This document shows, piece by piece, positions 39,747-47,245 of a stretch of 64,000 nt of DNA. The stretch is from Halalkalibacter oceani. GTDB taxonomy: Bacteria; Bacillota; Bacilli; Bacillales; Bacillaceae_D. The stretch lies in NCBI RefSeq assembly GCF_023715705.1, contig NZ_JAMBOS010000017.1, positions 1 to 64,000 of the forward strand. Direction: 5' to 3'. Position 1 is the first letter of the stretch, and every line of letters starts with the position of its first letter. Position numbers and translations under genes: made by a program. The notes beneath the pieces were generated by a model. It was not told the DNA's origin and did not search any database. It saw only the letters and a list, made by a program, of their open reading frames with translations.

Positions 39747-39762
39747 ATACCTATATAGGTAT
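39747..39762 (-). promoter_or_regulatory. CstR-type operator before TusA-rhodanese
   Basis: ATACCTATATAGGTAT, a perfect 16-bp palindrome, one of five ATACC-N6-GGTAT sites in the island. Confidence 0.75.
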
Positions 39763-39780
39763 AATTTATTTCAAAAAAAT

Positions 39781-40065
39781 TTACTGAACGTTACCTTCCC
39801 AGTTCATCATGCCTCCAACCATATTGGTAGCATGAAACCCTTGACTTGACAGAAACTCAGTGGCTCTTCCACTTCTAGCACCAGAGCGACAAACAATAAT
39901 ATATTCTTTCGTTTTGTCTAGTTCATGTAGACGAAATTCTAGTAATCCAAGCGGGATGTTTACACTTCCAGGAATATGCCCTGCTGCTACCTCATCCGTT
40001 TCACGAACATCAATAATATTGGGGTTAACGAGACGTTCTACTTCTTTTGGTGTGATTTCTTTCAT
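39781..40065 (-). CDS. Single-domain rhodanese
   Basis: 94-aa cytoplasmic rhodanese with NIIDVRETDEVAAGHIPGSVNIPLGLLEFR and active-site loop IVCRSGARS (Cys near residue 62). It transfers sulfane sulfur from persulfides or thiosulfate to thiols. TAGGAGGAG precedes ATG 40065. It follows a membrane-bound rhodanese by 19 bp in the transcript starting at 40945. Confidence 0.9.
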   Translation of the reverse strand: MKEITPKEVERLVNPNIIDVRETDEVAAGHIPGSVNIPLGLLEFRLHELDKTKEYIIVCRSGARSGRATEFLSSQGFHATNMVGGMMNWEGNVQ

Positions 40066-40084
40066 AACTGATCTCCTCCTAACG

Positions 40085-40447
40085 TTAGTTCCAAGTGCTC
40101 ATACCGCCTTTTACATTTGTGATTTTTTGAAAACCCATTTTTCTCAAAAGTTTTGTTGCCTTATTGCTGCGCATTCCACTCTGGCAAATAACAACAACCT
40201 CTTTCTCTTTTAATAACTGACTTCCTTTTTGAGAAAGTTCATAGAGTGGAATGTTTTTGAACATATTAATCTTGTTTCTAGAAAACTCACCTGGTGTTCT
40301 TACATCAATAAATTGAACATCTTTTCTCTTTAACTCTTTTTTAAGGTCACTCGTTGAAATTTGTTTTACACCTTTAACAGGCATGAACTTATTAATTAAA
40401 AAGAATGCTACTATAAGACCGAATAAAATATTTATGACTAAATCCAA
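40085..40447 (-). CDS. Membrane-anchored rhodanese
   Basis: 120 aa: one N-terminal membrane segment (DLVINILFGLIVAFFLINKF) then a rhodanese domain with FIDVRTPGEFSRNKI and active-site loop VICQSGMRS. TTG start at 40447 follows GGGGGTACTTAAA. The anchor places sulfur transfer at the inner face of the membrane. Middle gene of the DsrE-rhodanese-rhodanese transcript. Confidence 0.85.
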   Translation of the reverse strand: MDLVINILFGLIVAFFLINKFMPVKGVKQISTSDLKKELKRKDVQFIDVRTPGEFSRNKINMFKNIPLYELSQKGSQLLKEKEVVVICQSGMRSNKATKLLRKMGFQKITNVKGGMSTWN

Positions 40448-40465
40448 TTTAAGTACCCCCTTGGG

Positions 40466-40945
40466 TTAAATAAATAAGTTCACATTTCCTTCTTCTGCAT
40501 CAGCTAAATATGCGGCTACACCAGCATATTCTAAACCATCAATCAACTCTTCTTTTTGTAGTCCTAATAGATCCATTGTCATTGTACAAGCAACTAACTT
40601 TACGCCTTGTTCTTGTGCCATTTCGACTAAATCAGGTAATGGCATAGCATTGTGTTTTTTCATAACATGCTTAATCATTTTTGGCCCCATTCCGGCGAAG
40701 TTCATATTGGAAAGTCCCATGTTATCAGCGCCTCGTGGCATCATTTTCGCAAACATTTTTTCTAAGAATCCTTTTTTCACAGGTACGTGTTGATCCTTTC
40801 TAAAAGCGTTTAGTCCCCAAAATGTTGAGAAAATTGTTACTTCATGATCATAGGCTGCAGCACCGTTCGCGATAATAAAAGCTGCCATTGCTTTATCATA
40901 ATCCCCACTAAATAAGATGATCGTTGTTTTCTTTTTTTCTGTCAT
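40466..40945 (-). CDS. DsrE-like protein (DsrE2 type)
   Basis: 159 aa with the DsrE core (FSGDYDKAMAAFIIANGAAAYDHEVTIFSTFWGL) and the conserved Cys in GVKLVACTMTMDLLGL. A central insert (VKKGFLEKMFAKMMPRGADNMGLSNMNFAGMGPKMIKHVMK; lysine/methionine-rich) is typical of the larger DsrE2 proteins. ATG 40945 follows AAAGGAG; a GTG three codons upstream overlaps that site and is rejected. A CstR-type operator lies about 30 bp upstream. First gene of its transcript. Confidence 0.86.
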   Translation of the reverse strand: MTEKKKTTIILFSGDYDKAMAAFIIANGAAAYDHEVTIFSTFWGLNAFRKDQHVPVKKGFLEKMFAKMMPRGADNMGLSNMNFAGMGPKMIKHVMKKHNAMPLPDLVEMAQEQGVKLVACTMTMDLLGLQKEELIDGLEYAGVAAYLADAEEGNVNLFI

Positions 40946-40975
40946 GTTGTTCACTCCTTTGTTTTTTCTTAACTA

Positions 40976-40991
40976 ATACCAGTACAGGTAT
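40976..40991 (-). promoter_or_regulatory. CstR-type operator before the DsrE2 gene
   Basis: ATACCAGTACAGGTAT, 16 bp, matching the ATACC-N6-GGTAT pattern. Confidence 0.7.
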
Positions 40992-41016
40992 ATAAACTTT
41001 CATAAAAATAGGTTGG

Positions 41017-41244
41017 TTAGCCTTTTTTAATCCAGAACTTCAATACACTATCTTCTTCAGTATCTGATAGTAACTCATGCCCACCAGATTTTGCCCAAGC
41101 CGATAAGTCATTTTTGGCTCCTTTATCGGTCGCATGAATCTCTAAAACCTGACCTGATTCCATCTCATTTATTGCCTTCTTCGTTTTTACAATTGGCATC
41201 GGACAAGCTAGTCCTTTTGCATCAAGAACTTTATCTGCCTTCAT
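41017..41244 (-). CDS. TusA family sulfur carrier protein
   Basis: 75 aa, full-length TusA: VLDAKGLACPMPIVKTKKAINEM with the sulfur-carrying Cys in ACPMP, and HATDKGAKNDLSAWAKSGGHELL. It carries persulfide sulfur to acceptors. GGGAGG precedes ATG 41244. A promoter with TTGACA and TATAAT and an overlapping CstR-type operator lie directly upstream. The broken copy at 37083 is its near-identical paralogue. Confidence 0.9.
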   Translation of the reverse strand: MKADKVLDAKGLACPMPIVKTKKAINEMESGQVLEIHATDKGAKNDLSAWAKSGGHELLSDTEEDSVLKFWIKKG

Positions 41245-41275
41245 TTAGATAGCCTCCCTTTTCATTTCAATACAT

Positions 41276-41317
41276 ATACCTCTATAGGTATTATAAAAGA
41301 ATAAAAAAATTTGTCAA
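41276..41317 (-). promoter_or_regulatory. tusA promoter with overlapping CstR operator
   Basis: -35 TTGACA (41312-41317) and -10 TATAAT (41290-41295) with a 16-bp spacer on the minus strand. The operator ATACCTCTATAGGTAT (41276-41291) overlaps the -10 edge and likely start site. A weaker copy (AACCTATAGGGGTAC) lies at about 41350-41365. Confidence 0.8.
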
Positions 41318-41404
41318 TAACTTTTTAATTCGTTTCGCAAAGCTCATTTAAACCTATAGGGGTACTGTAATTGATATCACTCACCCCTGTCAATCATCTT
41401 TTTA

Positions 41405-41665
41405 TTATCTGCTTTTTACTAATAAGTTCACAGCTTCTTGAATAAGCGCTTCTGTGTCTTCGCCTTTTACAATTTGCTCGCGGACACACTGCTCTAAGTT
41501 AGAGCTTACGACTAAACCAATCGTTCGGTCCAACGCATTTCTTGCGGCTGACATCTGAACGACAAGATCCTTACAGTCCTTACCCTCTTCCATCATTCTA
41601 AGAATCGCTCTGACTTGTCCTTCTACACGTTTTACTCTGTTTTTCATTTTGTCATTGTACTCCAT
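41405..41665 (-). CDS. cstR: CstR-type persulfide-sensing repressor (CsoR family)
   Basis: 86-aa all-alpha DNA-binding repressor. The two cysteines fall at residues 31 (GKDCKD) and 60 (NLEQCV), exactly the CstR positions, and the residue that is His in copper-binding CsoR is Asn56. This set forms di- or trisulfide links when persulfides appear and releases DNA. AAAGGAGGG precedes ATG 41665. Its start overlaps the preceding rhodanese-like gene by 14 bp. Five ATACC-N6-GGTAT sites around it are its expected operators. Confidence 0.88.
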   Translation of the reverse strand: MEYNDKMKNRVKRVEGQVRAILRMMEEGKDCKDLVVQMSAARNALDRTIGLVVSSNLEQCVREQIVKGEDTEALIQEAVNLLVKSR

Positions 41666-42041
41666 GGATTTCCCTCCTTTTTCTACAGTTAAACCTAGTT
41701 GGTTGTTTATTATTATACAGATAATACCCTTTAACTTTTGCCCCCTTATTCTTCAAGAAGCTGGCACTTACATTAACATCAATCATCTCTGAACCAATGA
41801 TATAAATGCTGTTCCCCTCAAAAAGATAGTAGTTCTTTTTTAAATAGGCTAATGGAATATTAACAGTTCCTGCTACCCGAGATTTATAAACAATAGAAGA
41901 ATCCCTTACATCAAGAATGATAGTATGATCTTGATCATTTATTTTCTCCAGTTCAACACAACTTAAACCAAGAACTGGTACATATCTTTTATATAAGAAG
42001 CGAGTAAAGATAATTGTTAATACGATTAAGAATGTCGTCAT
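41652..42041 (-). CDS. Membrane-anchored rhodanese-like protein lacking catalytic Cys
   Basis: 129 aa: N-terminal membrane segment (FLIVLTIIFTRFLY), then a rhodanese fold (ILDVRDSSIVYKSRVAGTVNIPLAYL), but the active-site loop reads IYIIGSEMIDV with no cysteine. It therefore cannot make the usual persulfide and may act as a binding or scaffold protein. The last 14 bp overlap the cstR start. Third-to-last coding step of the cstR transcript, 17 bp after the active rhodanese. Confidence 0.8.
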   Translation of the reverse strand: MTTFLIVLTIIFTRFLYKRYVPVLGLSCVELEKINDQDHTIILDVRDSSIVYKSRVAGTVNIPLAYLKKNYYLFEGNSIYIIGSEMIDVNVSASFLKNKGAKVKGYYLYNNKQPTRFNCRKRREIHGVQ

Positions 42042-42057
42042 ATAAGCACCTATGAAG

Positions 42058-42447
42058 TTATTTTGTAACCTCGCCTTCCCACTTAAGCATTCCGCCTTTT
42101 ACACTGACTAAATCTTGATACCCAAGATCCGTTAATGCATTTGCAGCTTGAAGACTTCTGTTCCCACTGCGGCAGATGATGACGATTGTTTGATCTTTAG
42201 GAATAAGTTCGGTTTGATCACCTAGTGTACTTAAAGGAATATTCATCATACCATCTATATGCCCTTCATTAAATTCATGAGACTCACGAACGTCCACAAA
42301 GAAAACATCTTCATGTGGCTCATTCATTAAATTGGCTAATTGTTCCGTGTTCATTTCATCTATCCCTGCATTAAGCGATAATTTATATCCAAAAAAGCCA
42401 ATTAATATGGTTATAGGGATTATGATATGCCAATATTTTTTTATCAA
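42058..42447 (-). CDS. Membrane-anchored rhodanese
   Basis: About 129 aa from the TTG at 42447, which has GGAGG 8 nt upstream. One membrane segment (YWHIIIPITILIGFFGYKL) precedes a rhodanese domain with FFVDVRESHEFNEGHIDGMMNIPL and active-site loop VIICRSGNRS. The open frame extends to 42540 but would run through the promoter and operator, so that start is rejected. First gene of the cstR transcript. Confidence 0.85.
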   Translation of the reverse strand: MIKKYWHIIIPITILIGFFGYKLSLNAGIDEMNTEQLANLMNEPHEDVFFVDVRESHEFNEGHIDGMMNIPLSTLGDQTELIPKDQTIVIICRSGNRSLQAANALTDLGYQDLVSVKGGMLKWEGEVTK

Positions 42448-42477
42448 TGATCTGCCCTCCTCGTTGTTTATACTCAT

Positions 42478-42506
42478 ATAATATACCCTTATAGGTATAT
42501 AGTCAA
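42478..42506 (-). promoter_or_regulatory. cstR-operon promoter with operator in the spacer
   Basis: -35 TTGACT (42501-42506) and -10 TATTAT (42478-42483) with a 17-bp spacer; the operator ATACCCTTATAGGTAT (42483-42498) fills the spacer. Bound repressor would block polymerase, so cstR is autoregulated. Confidence 0.85.
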
Positions 42507-42606
42507 GCCTAATTTTTAAATGGAAATTATTATTTAACAAGCAATAAAGAAGTCTCTTAATGAAAAGTCATGACCTTTCACAAGAGACTTAAATTGGTTG
42601 TTTCCC

Positions 42607-42990
42607 TTAAATACTTTTATCTATAGCGGACATCAATCTTTTTTCAATGTTTAAGGCAATCTCATTCAATTCCTCATCATTTACATTTTGAATTAAAGCA
42701 GATGGCTTCGGCATTCCAATTTTTGTTTTTCCTTGGTCTGTATACACAACTATTTTACAAGGGAGAAAGTAACCAACCATTTTATTTTTGTCTAATACTC
42801 TTTTCGCTTCATGTGGATTACACACTTCCAAAACTTTATACGGTTCATTGAATTCTAACCCTTTCTCTTGGAGCTTTGCTTGAATGTCAAACTCCCATAA
42901 GACACCAAACTTTTCTTCCATAAGAGTTGCTTTCAACTTTTCAATTGTTTCTTCCATCGTGTTCGATGTTTCAATTGTGTAATCAAACAT
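42607..42990 (-). CDS. DUF302 domain protein
   Basis: 127-aa cytoplasmic protein of the DUF302 family (DYTIETSNTMEETIEKLKATLMEEKFGVLWEFDIQAKLQEKG, EVCNPHEAKRVLDKN, LLPCKIVVY-like segment with a conserved Cys in LPCKIV). Function is unsettled; DUF302 proteins often accompany sulfur or metal stress genes. AAAGGAGAG precedes ATG 42990. It has its own CstR-type operator and a TTGACA promoter, so it belongs to the regulon. Confidence 0.87.
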   Translation of the reverse strand: MFDYTIETSNTMEETIEKLKATLMEEKFGVLWEFDIQAKLQEKGLEFNEPYKVLEVCNPHEAKRVLDKNKMVGYFLPCKIVVYTDQGKTKIGMPKPSALIQNVNDEELNEIALNIEKRLMSAIDKSI

Positions 42991-43016
42991 GTTATCTCTC
43001 CTTTTAGGTCTTTTTT

Positions 43017-43061
43017 ATACCGCGCAGGGTATACAGTAAAGTATGTCGGTCTTGTTGTCAA
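43017..43061 (-). promoter_or_regulatory. Promoter and CstR-type operator of the DUF302 gene
   Basis: -35 TTGACA (43056-43061), -10 TACTGT (43033-43038), 17-bp spacer. The operator ATACCGCGCAGGGTAT (43017-43032) lies just downstream over the start site. Confidence 0.75.
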
Positions 43062-43088
43062 ACATTAAACTCATTTTTTTATATAACT

Positions 43089-43481
43089 TTATAAAGGATA
43101 AACCCTTTCAAGCTCTCCGGATTCTACGTGAAACAAGCCAATCATTTGTACACCTTGCCCATATTTTTTATAGATCGGATGCTGTTGTAGTTGTTTAACT
43201 TGTGATAATACATTTTCTCTAGTTAACTCATCCATCGAAACATCTTTTAACAAGTTGTGATCCGGCAAATTTTTTCTAACCTTGTCAATCCAACCTCGGA
43301 GCTCTTCTTCATTATTGCCCGACCAAGCTGCTTTGACTCCCCCACAATCAGTATGGCCTTTAAACACAATTACATTCACATTTAAATGTCTTAAAGCATA
43401 GAAAAGACTGGCTGAAAAACTCTCATCATCAGTGGGCACTTGATTAGCAATATTTCGATGAACAAACAATAAATTCTTCAT
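43089..43481 (-). pseudogene. Beta-carbonic anhydrase, N-terminally truncated
   Basis: 130 codons matching the second two thirds of a beta-carbonic anhydrase (LFVHRNIANQVPTDDESFSASLFYALRHL and the HTDCGGVKAAW zinc-ligand motif with His and Cys). The usual N-terminal region with the first zinc ligand (CxDSR) is missing, an upstream TAG blocks extension, and no ribosome site precedes ATG 43481. It is probably inactive. It lies between the sulfur island and the region of TetR fragments. Confidence 0.75.
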
Positions 43482-43518
43482 TTCGTTTACGTAACTCTAA
43501 ATCTAGCATAGCTTTCAC

Positions 43519-43614
43519 CTATTTCCCGATTGCTCTTAAAGCTTGGTCAATTGATAAGTAGTCAAGTTTATCGCCGTATTTTTTATTCCAATTTGCTTTC
43601 TTTAACCCTAACCT
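43519..43614 (-). other. Unidentified coding scrap
   Basis: A short frame on the minus strand, ANWNKKYGDKLDYLSIDQALRAIGK then stop (43519-43521), looks like the end of a gene but has no recognisable start or family. The rest of 43482-43682 is AT-rich and empty. Confidence 0.3.
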
Positions 43615-43682
43615 CCAGTAAAATAACGCCAATATCTATTTTACTAAAGTAGTAGGTTATTGAGCAAAAGTGTAAAATCTTA

Positions 43683-43890
43683 TCAAGCGAAAACTTTTAG
43701 TTGATTTATCAAAGATTGTAACCAGTTCTCTAGTATATCCTTAACATCTAATTGAGGCTTTCTCATTAATTCAAGGGTGAGCCAGTCAATCGCACTTCTT
43801 ATTGTTAATGCCATCACCCTTACTAATTTTCTGGCAAATTCTCTGAAAACTCCTTCTTGTGTCCCTTGGATTAGAATATTTTCAATCTGT
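43683..43890 (-). pseudogene. C-terminal remnant of a TetR-type regulator
   Basis: The minus strand reads QIENILIQGTQEGVFREFARKLVRVMALTIRSAI and on to a stop at 43683, a pattern typical of the ligand domain of TetR/AcrR regulators. No HTH, start or ribosome site is present upstream. It appears unrelated to the intact TetR gene at 34495. Confidence 0.55.
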
Positions 43891-43974
43891 CTTCGTCTTC
43901 TACCTTATCTTCCCCCGCAAAAAAAGATATGATATTCTAACAGAATAAAAGTTTATCAGACAAGGAGTTTGCCG

Positions 43975-45198
43975 ATGCAGGATCAAGCCCAGCTGTTCAA
44001 TCGTCCGTTTGATTCATTGGAAGAGTTTGTTGATACCATTAGTGAGTGCTTACAGTGTCCGGTTACGCTGGAGGATGCCAACCACTATTTGCTGGCGTAC
44101 AGCTCTCATGACGATCAAACCGATGCAGCACGGATTGCGACCATTATTGGGCGGAGAGTCCCTGAAAAAGTGATTAACCGTTTTTGGAAGGAAGGGGTCA
44201 TCCCGGCGTTAAATCAGAGCAATGAACCGGTTATTATTTCGGAAATGACGGAAATCGGGCTTGGGCGCCGCGTCGCTGTCTCGATTCGCAAAAATGAAGA
44301 AGTTCTCGGTTATATTTGGGTTTCTGAGTCCGGCCGCACGTTGTCAAAAGATGAGCTCGAGCTGCTGAAAACGGCAGCAAGCAAAGCGAAAAATGAGCTT
44401 CTTCAGCTTAATATGCAGCGGAAACGGAAGGAACGCAATTATCAGAATGTCCTTTGGCAGTTAATGACCGGCGATGTCCATGATTATACGGAGATGAAGC
44501 AGGATTTACAGGCGATCGGCATGCATCCGAAGATGGGCTTCTCGGTGATGATCATGCGCTTCCCGAAATTATCCGAGACGCTCTATCGGCAAATTACCTA
44601 TGCAGCGAAAACCTCACAGAAGATCACGCTTTTCATCACCGCCCAGGATGGCGATCAAATTATTTTTCTGACCGGACTGCCGGCAAAAGATAAAGGCAGT
44701 CAGCAAGCGCTGACTGCTTTCAGTTCCACCCTTCAGGCTCAGATCGCGGAGCGTTTCAGCATTATTCCGGCTGCGCTTGGCTGGGGCTCTGTCTATCATG
44801 ATTATGACTATATCAAAAAAAGCTACGAAGAAGCGCAAAAAGTGATTCAATTAAAACAAGCCTTTCCGAAAGAAACGGAAGGCCTGCTGTTTTTTCATGA
44901 GCTTGGCGTGCTGCGCTATGTTGAGTTTTTTCAGCGACACAAAGCGGCTGCGACTGTCGGGAAACATCCCGCTCTGGCCATTTTGCAGCATTACGATAAA
45001 CGTCATCGCACGGAGCTTTTTGCCACACTAAGAGCCTTTTTGCTGACGGACGGCAATATGAATGAGGCCGCCTCTCTGCTCCATGTTCACGTCAACACGC
45101 TAAACTATCGCCTGAAGCGCATTAAGGAACTGACTGAGATCGATCTAAAAAATCCGATCCAAAAGCTTGGTCTCTACTTTGATCTCCTTCTCGATTAA
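43975..45198 (+). CDS. PucR-family transcriptional regulator
   Basis: 407-aa cytoplasmic activator. A GAF-like N-terminal domain (about 1-150) is followed by a GGDEF-like CdaR segment and a C-terminal PucR HTH (LRAFLLTDGNMNEAASLLHVHVNTLNYRLKRIKELTEIDL; core NEAASLLHVHVNTLNYRLKR). This class includes PutR (proline use) and PucR (purine catabolism). ATG 43975 follows AAGGAG; TTG 43969 is too close to it. It stands alone on the plus strand; the neighbouring adenine deaminase makes a purine link possible but unproven. Confidence 0.85.
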   Translation: MQDQAQLFNRPFDSLEEFVDTISECLQCPVTLEDANHYLLAYSSHDDQTDAARIATIIGRRVPEKVINRFWKEGVIPALNQSNEPVIISEMTEIGLGRRVAVSIRKNEEVLGYIWVSESGRTLSKDELELLKTAASKAKNELLQLNMQRKRKERNYQNVLWQLMTGDVHDYTEMKQDLQAIGMHPKMGFSVMIMRFPKLSETLYRQITYAAKTSQKITLFITAQDGDQIIFLTGLPAKDKGSQQALTAFSSTLQAQIAERFSIIPAALGWGSVYHDYDYIKKSYEEAQKVIQLKQAFPKETEGLLFFHELGVLRYVEFFQRHKAAATVGKHPALAILQHYDKRHRTELFATLRAFLLTDGNMNEAASLLHVHVNTLNYRLKRIKELTEIDLKNPIQKLGLYFDLLLD

Positions 45199-45199
45199 G

Positions 45200-45385
45200 G
45201 GGGGAAAACGAGCGCTTCACTCGCCAAAAGCCCGGTGCGAGAAACCCACTCACAACGAGGCCATTGAAAAACCTCTTTTTCCGTAACTCGAAGAAGAGTA
45301 ATGGCTCCGCGCGTTGCACGCCTTGCTTCGAGACACCTACTCGTAGCAAGGCTTTCAAAATCAGGCAACGGCTACGCTCATTACT
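45200..45385. repeat. Member of a hairpin-rich intergenic repeat family
   Basis: Contains hairpins and segments like ATGGCTCCGCGCGTTGCACG, CGCCTTG...CAAGGCTTTCAAAA and GGCTACGCTCATTACT that match the scaffold of the repeats between purH and purD (ATGGCTCCGTTCGC, CGCCTTG...CAAGGCTTTTAAAA, GCGACTCCGCTCATT). The stems differ in sequence while the flanks are similar. Confidence 0.55.
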
Positions 45386-45388
45386 AAA

Positions 45389-45429
45389 AAGCTGCTGAAA
45401 AAGTGAAAATCGTACTTTTTCAGCAGCTT
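45389..45429 (-). terminator. Strong hairpin terminator between pucR-like gene and ade
   Basis: Perfect 16-bp stem (45389-45404 with 45414-45429; AAGCTGCTGAAAAAGT and its complement). A TTTTTAG tract follows on the minus strand, making it the terminator of adenine deaminase; it may also serve the convergent plus-strand gene. Confidence 0.7.
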
Positions 45430-45529
45430 CCTCACAACGGGCTTTATAGGGTCAAGGCGGTTACACTCATTACTTCTACATATTTCCCGCTATCATTTTA
45501 TCCGCTCAGCCGCACTTGAAATCAACTTC

Positions 45530-47245
45530 TTACAAATGCCTGAACGCTTCAACATCAAACAAGCCGCAATCGGTCAGCTTTAGCGCCGGGATGACCGGCA
45601 AAGCGAGAAAAGACAAGGTCAAGAACGGATTCCACCCTTCCTCCACGCCGAGCTCTTTTAAGCCGGCATCCAACGTTTTTATCGAGCGATAAACTTCTTC
45701 GTAAGGTGCTATCGACATCAATCCGCCAAGCGGCAAAGGAAGCCCGTCAATCAGGCTCTCCCCTTCAGCAAGCACCATTCCACCGTTCATCCGGATCAAC
45801 TGCTCAATCGCAGTACGAATGCTCGCATCATCTGCTCCACACGCCACAATATTATGAGAATCATGGGCAATCGTTGCGGCCATCGCGCCTTTTTTGAGCG
45901 GAATTCCTTTGACAATGCCGACCCCGACATGGCCGAGAGCCCGATGCCGTTCAGCGACGACCAGCTTCAGCTGATTATTAGCAACAGATGGCTGAAAAAG
46001 CCCATCGCGGCTAGCCACAGGCTCCTGCAAATGCTTCGTTACGATCGAACCCGGTGTGACGCCAATAACCGGTTGCACCTCCTCTCGAACAGGCAAAGCA
46101 AACGCATCATCCGCCAGCGGCTTTACGTTGATGCTGTGTAAGAGAAAGTCCGGCGGTGCGATTGGCTCGCGTAACACCGTTTTAAGCTCGCCCTTTTCGG
46201 CGATAAGTTCCCCTTTCACATAAACGCGCTCGATTTCCAGCGTCTCCAGATCACGCAGGAACAGGAGGCTCGCTTCATAGCCTGGCGCGATCGCTCCTTT
46301 TTCCCGGAGGCCGAAGCACTCCGCCGCATTAAGGGTCGCCATCTGAATTGCCTGAAGCGGGTCGAGCCCTAGCGAAACCGCTTTTCTCACACTGGCATCA
46401 ATGCTTCCTTCATCGATAAGGTCGTCGAGATGCTTGTCGTCTGTCGCAAACACGCATCGTCTCGCGTTGGCAGCTGTGACCGCCGGAAGAAGCGCCTCCA
46501 AATCCTTGGCGGCTGTCCCCTCACGAATGAGAACATACATCCCTCTGCGGATGCGCTCCTCTGCTTCGCTCGCGGTAACAGCTTCATGATCATTTGAAAT
46601 TCCAGCCACACGGTAGGCATTTAGCCCATCACCATTCAAATCGGCAGCATGACCGTCGATTCCTTTTTGCCGCATCCTGGCAGCCTCCAGCTTTGCGACC
46701 ATCTCTTCCTCTCCGGCAAACACTGCCGGATAATCCATTACTTCTGCCAGCCCATATGCCTGATCCTCATCAAACAGCTCCTCAATTTCTTTCGCCGTTA
46801 ACGTCGCTCCATTATGCTCAAAGCTCGCCGCCGGGACGCAGGAAGGCACCATAATCCGAATATCGAGTGGCAAATTTTTCGCCGCTTCCAGCATATAGCG
46901 GACTGCCTCCTTTCCGCCTACATTCGCCAGCTCATGCGGATCTGTCATCACGGTCGTCACGCCATGCGGCAGCACAACCTTGGCAAACTCCTCAGGTGTG
47001 ACCGTTGCTGACTCAATATGGACATGACCGTCAATAAAGGATGGCGCAAGAAATGCACCAGCCGCATCTATTTCCACTCCCCCCTCATACGAACCGACGC
47101 CAACAATCATCCCGTCTGTAATCGCGACATCTGCTTCATATGTGGTTAACGAAAACACATCAATAATGATTCCATTTTTAATAACCAGCTCCGCTTTCTC
47201 CCGTTTTGTCGCGGCCGCCAGTTTGGCTTTTAATCGTTGTTTCAT
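45530..47245 (-). CDS. ade: Adenine deaminase
   Basis: Converts adenine to hypoxanthine and ammonia in purine salvage. At 571 aa it has the amidohydrolase barrel with metal ligands GHVHIESA and DPHELANVGG, VFATDDKHLDDLIDEGSID, and the C-terminal adenine deaminase domain (IVACGADDASIRTAIEQLI). ATG 47245 has AGGAGGC upstream. It is single-gene and divergent from a phosphoesterase. With the nucleoside importer and pur operon it links uptake and interconversion of purines. Confidence 0.94.
   Translation of the reverse strand: MKQRLKAKLAAATKREKAELVIKNGIIIDVFSLTTYEADVAITDGMIVGVGSYEGGVEIDAAGAFLAPSFIDGHVHIESATVTPEEFAKVVLPHGVTTVMTDPHELANVGGKEAVRYMLEAAKNLPLDIRIMVPSCVPAASFEHNGATLTAKEIEELFDEDQAYGLAEVMDYPAVFAGEEEMVAKLEAARMRQKGIDGHAADLNGDGLNAYRVAGISNDHEAVTASEAEERIRRGMYVLIREGTAAKDLEALLPAVTAANARRCVFATDDKHLDDLIDEGSIDASVRKAVSLGLDPLQAIQMATLNAAECFGLREKGAIAPGYEASLLFLRDLETLEIERVYVKGELIAEKGELKTVLREPIAPPDFLLHSINVKPLADDAFALPVREEVQPVIGVTPGSIVTKHLQEPVASRDGLFQPSVANNQLKLVVAERHRALGHVGVGIVKGIPLKKGAMAATIAHDSHNIVACGADDASIRTAIEQLIRMNGGMVLAEGESLIDGLPLPLGGLMSIAPYEEVYRSIKTLDAGLKELGVEEGWNPFLTLSFLALPVIPALKLTDCGLFDVEAFRHL

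Noticed and set aside
41405-41665. Copper-sensing CsoR
   Set aside because: The residue that is His in the Cys-His-Cys copper site is Asn56, and the gene lies in a persulfide island, so CstR fits better.
42448-42540. Longer start for the membrane rhodanese
   Set aside because: The extension covers the -35, operator and -10 of its own promoter, and the TTG at 42447 has a good ribosome site.
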